Positions 6,489 to 11,795 of a DNA stretch of 13,902 nucleotides are shown here, in pieces. Location: NCBI GenBank assembly GCA_964518135.1, contig CAZFEY010000020.1, positions 1 to 13,902 of the forward strand, given 5' to 3'. Origin of the DNA: 2-12-FULL-40-12 sp964518135. Lineage in GTDB: Bacteria; Patescibacteriota; Minisyncoccia; Minisyncoccales; 2-12-FULL-40-12. The position numbers and the translations under genes are program-made. Every line of letters starts with the position of its first letter. Within the stretch, counting starts at the first letter, position 1. The notes beneath the pieces were generated by a model. It saw nothing but the letters and a program-made list of their open reading frames with translations, did no database searches and was not told the DNA's origin.

Positions 6489-6489
6489 A

Positions 6490-6800
6490 CCCGGTAGTAG
6501 AAATTCGACTAATTTTTAATTACGTAAAAATAGTCTTTTAATCTTCTTTTCAATAACCTACGACCTTGATTAGTTTTAAAGTATTCTTCTCTTCTTTTAG
6601 CGTCGTTTTTGTTAACGCAAGCTTCATAATATATCAATTTCCATGGTATTTTACCTTTCGTGGAAAAATTAACTCCGCGATTATGTTCTGTTAATCTTTT
6701 CTTTAGATTATTAGTGTATCCAATGTATAAATCATTACTCTTAATACTTCTTAACATATAAGTATAGAATATAAATCGCTGTCGAATTTTCACTACCGGG
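6490..6800 (-). mobile_element. GIY-YIG cassette bounded by 20-bp inverted repeats
   Basis: The left end is CCCGGTAGTAGAAATTCGAC (6490-6509). The right end, GTCGAATTTTCACTACCGGG (6781-6800), is its reverse complement at 18 of 20 positions. The repeats touch the coding region at both ends: the GTG start lies inside the right repeat and the last base of the TAG stop is the last base of the left repeat. The unit is 311 bp and sits between the rplJ leader terminator and the rplJ start codon. ATG flanks both outer edges on the minus strand, which could be a 3-bp target duplication, but this is weak. No transposase is present. That it moves as a unit is inference. Confidence 0.55.
6509..6793 (-). 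CDS. Single-domain GIY-YIG endonuclease
   Basis: 94 residues, the UPF0213/YhbQ-like size class. The GIY strand reads FYTYML (about 9-14), YIG reads LYIGYTNNLKKRLTEHNRG (about 22-40) with the conserved Arg at 33 and His at 37, and the catalytic Glu is in AKRREEYFK (about 65-73). All core nuclease residues are therefore present and it may be active on DNA. The start is taken as GTG at 6793, because the next in-frame ATG falls inside the GIY strand. Start and stop both lie in 20-bp inverted repeats, so the gene fills the cassette exactly. It interrupts the usual order of rplJ leader then rplJ without adding a terminator. Its expression would follow that of the ribosomal genes. Confidence 0.9.
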   Translation of the reverse strand: MKIRQRFIFYTYMLRSIKSNDLYIGYTNNLKKRLTEHNRGVNFSTKGKIPWKLIYYEACVNKNDAKRREEYFKTNQGRRLLKRRLKDYFYVIKN

Positions 6801-6819
6801 CATTTCCCACTAATTCAAC

Positions 6820-6843
6820 GAAAAAAATCTGCTTTCCGCAGAT
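6820..6843 (-). terminator. Intrinsic terminator/attenuator in the rplJ leader
   Basis: On the minus strand ATCTGC (6843-6838), loop GGAAA and GCAGAT (6832-6827) are followed by a run of T residues. It lies between the leader promoter and the GIY-YIG/rplJ/rplL genes, so transcription must pass it. Its 5' arm overlaps TCTGCGGA (6842-6835), which can instead pair with TCCGCAGA at the 5' end of the leader, giving a terminator/antiterminator choice. Confidence 0.7.
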
Positions 6844-6857
6844 GTTCAAAAATAATT

Positions 6858-6892
6858 AATCGCTTCGCTTTTTTTACGCATAATCGTAAAAA
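6858..6892. repeat. Short hairpin repeat, second copy (in rplJ leader)
   Basis: TAATCGCTTCGCTT (6858-6871) matches 12 of 14 bases at 3531-3544. It is followed by an 8-bp TTTTTACG/CGTAAAAA stem (6871-6892), as the first copy is followed by a 9-bp T-rich/A-rich stem. Confidence 0.35.
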
Positions 6893-7016
6893 GCCAAACT
6901 ATTAACTATTCCTCGGCAGGTCTTAGTTGTTTGCCTGTCCCGACGCTCCATTTTTAAAAATTTGATAGAGGAGTCGGGATCCCGACTTTACGTCGGGGCT
7001 GTCTGCGGATATTTAC

Positions 7017-7045
7017 TTTCTATCAAAAGCAGATTATTTTGTCAA
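7017..7045 (-). promoter_or_regulatory. Promoter of the rplJ leader
   Basis: TTGACA (7045-7040) within GGGGTTGACA, a 17-nt spacer and TAGAAA (7022-7017). The -10 box is imperfect but the -35 and spacing are ideal. It lies 12 nt after the T tract of the upstream terminator. The -10 region also belongs to a 9-bp inverted repeat, TTTGATAGA (6961-6969) with TCTATCAAA (7019-7027 on the plus strand). Confidence 0.6.
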
Positions 7046-7057
7046 CCCCTTCTCAAT

Positions 7058-7132
7058 AAAAAAACACCGAGCACACAACCTATATTACTTTATACCAATC
7101 TCCATAAAAGCAATGTAGGTTGTGTGCTCGGT
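7058..7132 (-). terminator. Strong intrinsic terminator with long stem
   Basis: A perfect 17-bp stem joins 7066-7082 (ACCGAGCACACAACCTA) and 7116-7132. The 33-nt loop can extend it with an imperfect ATTACTTTAT / ATAAAAGCAAT pairing. On the minus strand it is followed by seven T residues (7064-7058). It ends the small Lys-rich unit upstream. The outer stem ACCGAGCAC is shared with the terminator at 2071-2099. Confidence 0.85.
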
Positions 7133-7142
7133 TAAGAAGAAT

Positions 7143-7302
7143 TTACTTCTTCTTCTTTGCCTTCTTCTTTTTTGCCATTTCAGCTTTGTGCTCAAATATC
7201 GTTTTCAGTTCATCGCTCTTTCGAATCGATCTTTTTCGTATTTGAGCAAATTATTTTTAGATTTTTTTCAAATAGTCGACCAACTACTTGAGAAAAACTC
7301 AT
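7143..7302 (-). pseudogene. Small Lys-rich gene, frame-disrupted (or frameshifted by sequencing error)
   Basis: This stretch is bounded by terminators at 7385-7414 and 7058-7132, so it is its own transcription unit. No single frame spans it, but three consecutive frames read like one protein: MSFSQVVGRLFEK from ATG 7302, then KSKNNLLKYEKDRFERAM, then ELKTIFEHKAEMAKKKKAKKKK ending at TAA 7143. The first switch falls in a run of seven A residues (7268-7262), a typical indel site; the second is near GCGATGAACTG (about 7210). Joined, they give a helical, very basic protein of about 50 residues. It could be a decayed gene, an assembly error or a frameshifting gene, or only the last 11 codons (MAKKKKAKKKK) could be real. 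A TTGACA at 7371-7366 is upstream, but the best -10 (TATACT, 7344-7339) is 21 nt away. No family is recognised. Confidence 0.35.
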
Positions 7303-7384
7303 CTTTGTTTATGTAAAGATTAAATAAATCATTACATTAGTATATTTTTTCACTTCAAGGAAGTTTGTCAAGTGTGAATAAATG

Positions 7385-7414
7385 AAAAAATGAATTTTCT
7401 TGCAAAAAATTCAT
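7385..7414 (-). terminator. murB terminator
   Basis: ATGAATTTT (7414-7406) and AAAATTCAT (7398-7390) form a 9-bp AT-rich stem around a 7-nt loop, followed by T residues, 36 nt beyond the murB stop codon. The low GC content of the stem makes it a moderate terminator. Confidence 0.6.
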
Positions 7415-7449
7415 CTTTATTAAGTTTGACAATGAAAATAATAAAATAA

Positions 7450-8418
7450 TTAATCAATAATCTGAATTTCTGTTTCAATATTTATTTTAAATTTATTTTT
7501 TATCGCGTTTTTTGCAAATTTTATTAGTTTTTTTACATCATTAGCTGTGGCTCCGCCTAGATTGATTATATAATTAGAATGTTTTTTTGAAATCTGGGCT
7601 CTGCCAATGGTTTTACCAGATAAACCAGCTTTCAAAATTATAAGAGCGGTAGGAATTATTGGAAAAGGATCGGTTTTAATAACGTTTGTAAAAAGATTCT
7701 TTATTTCTTTGGAAGCTTTTTTGATGTCGTAATTCTTAAAAATACTTCCGGCATTAGGATGTGTTAAGGGATGATAGTCTTTACGGTATTGTATGTGGTT
7801 TCTTGCGATTTTCCAAAGATCTTTTTTGTTACCTTTACTCAACTTAATCACAGCAGAAAGAATAATAAAATTACGTTTTTTGAAAATCGATGACCTATAA
7901 TTAAAAAAACAATTTTTATTATTTACTTTTTTAATCTTATTTTCGTTGTCTAAAAATTCTACTTCAAAAATACTATCTTTTGTTTCGCCACCAAAAGCTC
8001 CGGCATTCCCTCTTACAGCTCCTCCTAAAGTTCCGGGCAACCCACCTGCCCATTCCAAACCCCTTAATCCTTTATTAATAGATGTTCTTACCAAAGTATC
8101 CATTAACATTCCGGCACCTGCGTAAATTTTATTTTCCCTAATTTTATAATGATCGTTTTCAACTTTTACAACCAATCCTCTAAATCCGGTATCGGGAAAA
8201 AGAACATTACTGCCGTGCCCTATAATAAAAAATGGAATTCTAGATTTTCTTGCAACTATTACTGCTTTCGTTAAATCTTGATCAGTTTTGGCTTTGAAAA
8301 AATATTTCGCAGGCCCACCTACTCTAAAAGTAGTATATCTTTTTAATAAAACATTCTTCCTTACGCCAGGAAGAAGATTTTCTATATTATCTTTTAGCTT
8401 TCGTGATTGTTTTTTCAT
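7450..8418 (-). CDS. murB: UDP-N-acetylenolpyruvoylglucosamine reductase
   Basis: 322 residues. MurB uses FAD and NADPH to reduce UDP-GlcNAc-enolpyruvate to UDP-N-acetylmuramate, the second committed step of peptidoglycan synthesis, in the cytoplasm. The FAD-binding domain shows FRVGGPA (31-37), IIGHGSNVLF (65-74) and AGGLPGTLGGAVRGNAG (124-140). The substrate domain shows NYRSSIFK (173-180), PNAGSIFKN (221-229) with the proton-donor Ser at 225, RAQISKKHSNYIINLGGAT (273-291), and the C-terminal ETEIQII with the expected Glu. No key motif is missing. The ATG sits in the palindrome CATCCGGATG, 6 nt after a strong leader hairpin, and there is no Shine-Dalgarno sequence, so translation may be governed by leader folding. 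It is a lone mur gene here with its own promoter and terminator. Confidence 0.96.
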   Translation of the reverse strand: MKKQSRKLKDNIENLLPGVRKNVLLKRYTTFRVGGPAKYFFKAKTDQDLTKAVIVARKSRIPFFIIGHGSNVLFPDTGFRGLVVKVENDHYKIRENKIYAGAGMLMDTLVRTSINKGLRGLEWAGGLPGTLGGAVRGNAGAFGGETKDSIFEVEFLDNENKIKKVNNKNCFFNYRSSIFKKRNFIILSAVIKLSKGNKKDLWKIARNHIQYRKDYHPLTHPNAGSIFKNYDIKKASKEIKNLFTNVIKTDPFPIIPTALIILKAGLSGKTIGRAQISKKHSNYIINLGGATANDVKKLIKFAKNAIKNKFKINIETEIQIID

Positions 8419-8424
8419 CCGGAT

Positions 8425-8475
8425 GGACGGGGAGTTTACCCCTTACTAAGTCTTTAGTGGGTGCTGCCCCCGTCC
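8425..8475 (-). promoter_or_regulatory. Hairpin leader of murB
   Basis: GGACGGGG (8475-8468) pairs with CCCCGTCC (8432-8425). Inside, ACCC-ACTAA pairs with TTAGT and GGGT around the loop AGAC. The whole 51-nt structure begins at about the predicted start site and ends 6 nt before the ATG. The inner arms CACCCACTAAA and GACTTAGT are each complementary to an arm of the small RNA immediately upstream (8583-8573 and 8547-8540). No known riboswitch class was recognised. Confidence 0.55.
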
Positions 8476-8481
8476 AATTAA

Positions 8482-8510
8482 ATTATAGATTAAGATAATT
8501 ATAAAAGCAA
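8482..8510 (-). promoter_or_regulatory. Proximal murB promoter
   Basis: TTGCTT (8510-8505), a 17-nt spacer and TATAAT (8487-8482). The -35 box lies in the T tract of the upstream terminator. The predicted start is at or near the first G of the leader hairpin. Confidence 0.55.
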
Positions 8511-8533
8511 AAGACCTCGCTTAAGAGAGGTCT
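8502..8533 (-). terminator. Intrinsic terminator upstream of murB
   Basis: AGACCTC (8533-8527) and GAGGTCT (8518-8512) form a 7-bp stem with an 8-nt loop, followed by TTTGCTTTT. It ends the small RNA unit that starts near 8580. Confidence 0.75.
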
Positions 8534-8582
8534 GTTGCCGACTTAGTTGGGATTCTCAAATCGCTTCAAGAACACCCACTAA
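8502..8582 (-). ncRNA. Small RNA or attenuated distal leader upstream of murB
   Basis: A consensus promoter (8615-8587) and an intrinsic terminator (8533-8502) enclose about 80 nt with no sensible coding frame. The RNA can form a stem TTAGT-GGG / CCCAACTAA (one bulged A) enclosing a TTCTT/GAGAA hairpin, then the terminator hairpin. Both arms of the first stem are complementary to the murB leader. It may act as a free small RNA or as an attenuator for readthrough into murB. The sequence does not resemble 6S, SRP, RNase P or tmRNA signatures that I know. Confidence 0.5.
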
Positions 8583-8586
8583 AAGT

Positions 8587-8615
8587 ATATTAGCAAATTA
8601 CAAATAATTTGTCAA
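8587..8615 (-). promoter_or_regulatory. Promoter of the small RNA upstream of murB
   Basis: TTGACA (8615-8610), a 17-nt spacer and TAATAT (8592-8587), both close to consensus. The -35 box is the outer end of inverted-repeat element copy B and reads GGGGTTGACA. Confidence 0.7.
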
Positions 8616-8750
8616 CCCCGCTTAGAAGTCTACCGCCAAAAACACACCACTTCTAACGTATAGAATTTTGTTTTTCCAAAGCACACTTTTGGATAATCTG
8701 TATGAAATTTTTTAAAAAAATTCATACCCAAGACTTCTAACGGGGTCAAG
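8611..8750 (+). repeat. Short inverted-repeat element, copy B (MITE-like)
   Basis: About 140 bp with ends GTCAACCCCGCTTAGAAGTC (8611-8630) and GACTTCTAACGGGGTCAAG (8732-8750), which are imperfect inverted repeats. An internal hairpin GTATGAA/TTCATAC (8700-8727) lies next to the right end. The right 52 bp match the left part of copy A (1652 onward) in reverse orientation; the middle is less alike. An extra half-end, ACTTCTAACG, lies internally at 8649-8658. It sits just beyond the 3' end of the propeller gene and feeds a promoter toward murB. Confidence 0.6.
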
Positions 8751-8769
8751 TCCCTTGTTTTATAAAAGA

Positions 8770-9885
8770 TTAGTAAAAGAAAAAGGTTGGGCTAAAAACG
8801 GCGGGGGCCATCTCGATGCTAAGATTTGTAGTTATCTGAATTTCCTTGCCAGTTGATAAATTATACATATAGATATCGTAATTATTAATCCAAGGAGGGT
8901 CATAAAAGGTGGCATTACGCGTATCGTGCCAGACAATCTTATTACCATATATGTCGGGACCTCCTTCTATTCTTGGGTTTTTAGTTATTTGAAATTCCTT
9001 ACCGTTGGATAGATTATACATATAGATGTCCACATTAACATCAGGCATAATCTGATTACGACTATCCTCCCAGACAATTTTATTACCGTATATAGCAGGA
9101 TGCTGCTGTTCTTCTGTGTTTGTAGTTATCTGAGTTTCATTACCAGTAGATAGGTCATACATATAGATATCCAAATTGCCATTACGATTATCTTCCCATA
9201 CAACCTTATCACCGTATATGGCAGGGTTTAATTGGAATTCTTCATTTGTAGTTATTTGAAGCTCCTTACCGCTTGATAGGTCATACATATAAATGTCTGG
9301 ATTATAATTACCATTTCGCCAATCTGTCCATACAATCTTGCTACCGCAGATTGTAGGAAGCCCTTGATTATAAGAATTTGTAGTTATCTGAGACTCTTCA
9401 CCGGTTAATAGGTTATACATATAAATATCATCGTTACCGTTACGAGTGTCTCTCCAGACAATCTTATTACCATATATGTCGGGATTAAGTTGATTAGATT
9501 TATTTGTGGTTATTTGAGTTTCCTTCTTTGTAGATAGATCATACATATAGATATCAAAATTACTATTACGATAATCTGTCCAAACAATTTTATTACCGTA
9601 TATGGCGGACTCTCCTTGGCTTTCTTTATTTGTAGTTATCTGAGTTTCTTTGTTGGTGGATAAATCATATAAATAGATATCGTCATTACTGTTTCGAGAA
9701 TCTGTCCAGACAATTCTTGTTGTTATAGGTATTGGCTCCAAACCGGTTATCTGCGGCGTTATGCTCTGCGTTTTTGCTGTTTTGGGGTAAAAATTAACAA
9801 ACAAAATAATAGCTAGAGCTATTATTAAAAATGGAATAAATCTTACTGCTTTTTTCATATTTTTATAATTCTCTGTTATTTTCAT
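8770..9885 (-). CDS. Exported seven-bladed beta-propeller protein (TolB-like repeats)
   Basis: 371 residues. A basic N-terminus and a hydrophobic segment (FIPFLIIALAIILFVNFY, 16-33) form a signal anchor or uncleaved signal peptide. An ATG ten codons in (9858) is an equally good start. From residue 57 to the end are seven repeats of about 42-47 residues, pattern IYGNKIVWxDxRNxNxDIYMYDLSTGKExQITTN, with the Val-Trp pair at 59, 101, 143, 185, 229, 271 and 318. Seven units fit one closed propeller of the TolB/WD40-like kind. Short insertions occur in units 4, 6 and 7 (for example NQIMPDVNV). No catalytic residues are seen, so a binding or adhesion role at the cell surface is likely. The gene lies 25 nt after the dehydratase gene on the same strand and may belong to that surface-sugar operon. 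Confidence 0.8.
   Translation of the reverse strand: MKITENYKNMKKAVRFIPFLIIALAIILFVNFYPKTAKTQSITPQITGLEPIPITTRIVWTDSRNSNDDIYLYDLSTNKETQITTNKESQGESAIYGNKIVWTDYRNSNFDIYMYDLSTKKETQITTNKSNQLNPDIYGNKIVWRDTRNGNDDIYMYNLLTGEESQITTNSYNQGLPTICGSKIVWTDWRNGNYNPDIYMYDLSSGKELQITTNEEFQLNPAIYGDKVVWEDNRNGNLDIYMYDLSTGNETQITTNTEEQQHPAIYGNKIVWEDSRNQIMPDVNVDIYMYNLSNGKEFQITKNPRIEGGPDIYGNKIVWHDTRNATFYDPPWINNYDIYMYNLSTGKEIQITTNLSIEMAPAVFSPTFFFY
8779..9717 (-). repeat. Seven tandem coding repeats of about 126-141 bp
   Basis: The blades of the propeller gene are also alike at DNA level: blocks such as TGTAGTTATCTGAGTTTC and ATACATATAGATATC recur on the plus strand in most units. This suggests growth by tandem duplication and makes copy number prone to change or assembly collapse. 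Confidence 0.7.
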
Positions 9886-9910
9886 AATAAACTAATGACC
9901 TTTATAATAT

Positions 9911-11752
9911 TTATTGATTTTTATGGTCTGTTTTGTAATTTGGCAATATATCGCACAAAATCTCTTTCACCCTCTCCTTGTCTACTTCTTTTAATTTCTG
10001 CAAGCCATTTTCTAGATTAGATTTGTCTATGGGTAAAAGTTTTGTAACGAAGATCTTTTGATGGTGAGTCGCGATATTTCCCTCTTCTGTATTCAAAATC
10101 TCTTCGAAAAACTTCTCTCCGGGACGAACTCCGGTAAACACGATTGGTATGTCTTTGTCTGGTTCTAGGCCTGAAAGCTTGATCATTTCTTTGGCTAAAT
10201 CTAAAATCTTGATTGGTTTTCCCATATCAAGCACAAAAACTTCTCCACCCTGTCCCATTGCACCTGCCTGCATAACCAAAGAGCAAGCCTCTGAATTAAC
10301 CATAAAGTATCTTTTCATATCGGGATGAGTAATCGTTACCGCTTCTCTTTTTTTAATCTGTTCTCGAAAGATCGGAATAACGCTACCTCGACTATCTAAC
10401 ACATTTCCAAATCTCACCGCAACAAATCTGGTTTTTCCTTGCTCATTGTGGCGCTGGCAAATCATCTCCCCTATTCTTTTTGTTGCGCCCATAACAGACG
10501 TAGGATTAATAGCTTTGTCGGTAGAAATAAATACAAATTTGCCTACTTGATACTTTAAGGCGCTGTCGACAATGTTTTTCGTTCCAAAAATATTATTTTT
10601 AATTGCTTCGTCTGGATTATCTTCCATGATCGGAACATGTTTATATGCTGCTGCATGAAAAACAACTTTTGGCCTGAATTCGTTAAAAATCCTATCCATC
10701 TTTTTATCATCTCTTATATCGGCAACAATAGTTTGTGTTTTTAGATGAGAGTATTTATCCTTAAGATTTTCTGCAAGATTAAAAATGCCTGTTTCATCCT
10801 GATCTAGGGCTAATAAAAATTCCGGATTAAATTTAGCAACCTGATAACACAATTCAGAACCAATAGAACCTGCGGCTCCGGTAATTAAAACTTTTTTGCC
10901 GCCGATAAAATTTTTGATCAAATCGATATCGAGTATCACAGGCTCTCTACCCAATAGATCTTGAATCTGAACTTCTCGCAAATCTCCCAGAGAAAGACCA
11001 TCTACCATTTCAATCAATGGAAGATATTTTATTTTTTGAATACCCGCTTCTCTACCCATCTTTACCGCCCTTTTAATGATGGTGGGATTAGACGATGGCA
11101 AGGCTATTATTAATTGTTCAACCTTATTGTTTCTTGCTACCTGGGGAATATCATCAATCTTACCCAAAACTCTAACCCCATGGATAATAGACTCTCTTTT
11201 GTGATGGTTCTCGTCTATAAGCCCCACGGGCAAATATGGGCTATCTTTTGAATGCAATATCATCCTTAAAATTTGCTCTCCGGCATCCCCCATTCCGACG
11301 ATAAGAGTTTTATCCTTACCCTCAAAAGTGGTTTTTTGAAAAAATTGCAGATAAATCCTTTTTGCGAAACGTATCACCCCAACAAATATAAAAATTAAAA
11401 TAAAACTTATAAATATTGTGGATCTAGGAAAAACAAAGAAAACATAATAGTCTCTAACCGTTGAAACAATGACTAATAATAATACAAATGAAGCCAGAGT
11501 TGCCTTTGCTAAAGACAACAACTCAGTAGTGCTAACGTAAGACCAAGAAAAAGAATAAAGCTTAAAGTGATTAAAGGACCATAGATAAATAATCGAAGCC
11601 AACACAATGACTCTGAAAATATTATAAAACTGATCCTTAGGAATCCCTCCTTCAAACCTTAAAAAGAAAGCTAAGTAAAAAGCGATTCCGATGGCTACAA
11701 CATCGGCTAGGAAAAATAAAGATTTTCTTATTACTCTAATTAAATCAAACAT
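9911..11752 (-). CDS. Membrane-bound nucleotide-sugar 4,6-dehydratase (FlaA1/PglF/WbpM/CapD type)
   Basis: 613 residues from the ATG at 11752. An ATG at 11833 would add 27 basic residues but overlap the aminotransferase gene by 38 nt; the shorter start leaves a normal N-terminus before the first membrane segment. Four or so membrane segments (about 10-130) precede a first Rossmann-like domain (LIVGMGDAGEQI, about 150-161) and the catalytic short-chain dehydrogenase domain: VLITGAAGSIGSEL (about 288-301) binds NAD(P), followed by HAAAYKHVPIMEDNP and STDKAINPTSVMGATKR (about 410-426). Met at 421 replaces the usual catalytic Tyr with Lys at 425, as in family members that convert UDP-GlcNAc to the 4-keto-6-deoxy sugar. 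RFGNVLDSRGSV and THPDMKRYFM complete the domain. It follows a DegT aminotransferase that would use its product. The exact sugar is inferred. Confidence 0.92.
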   Translation of the reverse strand: MFDLIRVIRKSLFFLADVVAIGIAFYLAFFLRFEGGIPKDQFYNIFRVIVLASIIYLWSFNHFKLYSFSWSYVSTTELLSLAKATLASFVLLLVIVSTVRDYYVFFVFPRSTIFISFILIFIFVGVIRFAKRIYLQFFQKTTFEGKDKTLIVGMGDAGEQILRMILHSKDSPYLPVGLIDENHHKRESIIHGVRVLGKIDDIPQVARNNKVEQLIIALPSSNPTIIKRAVKMGREAGIQKIKYLPLIEMVDGLSLGDLREVQIQDLLGREPVILDIDLIKNFIGGKKVLITGAAGSIGSELCYQVAKFNPEFLLALDQDETGIFNLAENLKDKYSHLKTQTIVADIRDDKKMDRIFNEFRPKVVFHAAAYKHVPIMEDNPDEAIKNNIFGTKNIVDSALKYQVGKFVFISTDKAINPTSVMGATKRIGEMICQRHNEQGKTRFVAVRFGNVLDSRGSVIPIFREQIKKREAVTITHPDMKRYFMVNSEACSLVMQAGAMGQGGEVFVLDMGKPIKILDLAKEMIKLSGLEPDKDIPIVFTGVRPGEKFFEEILNTEEGNIATHHQKIFVTKLLPIDKSNLENGLQKLKEVDKERVKEILCDILPNYKTDHKNQ

Positions 11753-11795
11753 TGATAAAAAAAGTTGACGCTTTAAAAAAAGAAAGTTGACCCTT

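Larger units (their letters stand above)
6820..7010 (-). ncRNA. Structured 5' leader of the rplJ-rplL transcript (L10-leader-like candidate)
   Basis: About 190 nt from the predicted start site to the terminator, with no convincing coding frame. Stems read on the minus strand: closing stem TCCGCAGA (7009-7002) with TCTGCGGA (6842-6835); hairpin CCCGAC-GTAAA-GTCGGG; TCCCGAC paired with GTCGGGA, extended by TCC/GGA around an AT-rich loop; a short CAGG/CCTG hairpin with loop containing AAACAACTAAG; and AATAGTTAAT with ATTAATTATT enclosing a TTTTTACG/CGTAAAAA hairpin. The closing stem and terminator share bases and exclude each other. L10 autoregulation through a leader RNA is established in other bacteria; assigning this RNA to that mechanism is inference from position and fold, not from a matched consensus. 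Confidence 0.5.

Noticed and set aside
7122..7316. 64-codon plus-strand hydrophobic frame
   Set aside because: It starts inside the terminator stem and its Leu/Phe-rich sequence is the antisense of the Lys codons of the small minus-strand unit.
8779..9717. A CRISPR array, because of regular repeats
   Set aside because: The repeats have a period of about 126 bp or more, stay in frame and encode propeller blades; there are no short identical repeats with unique spacers.
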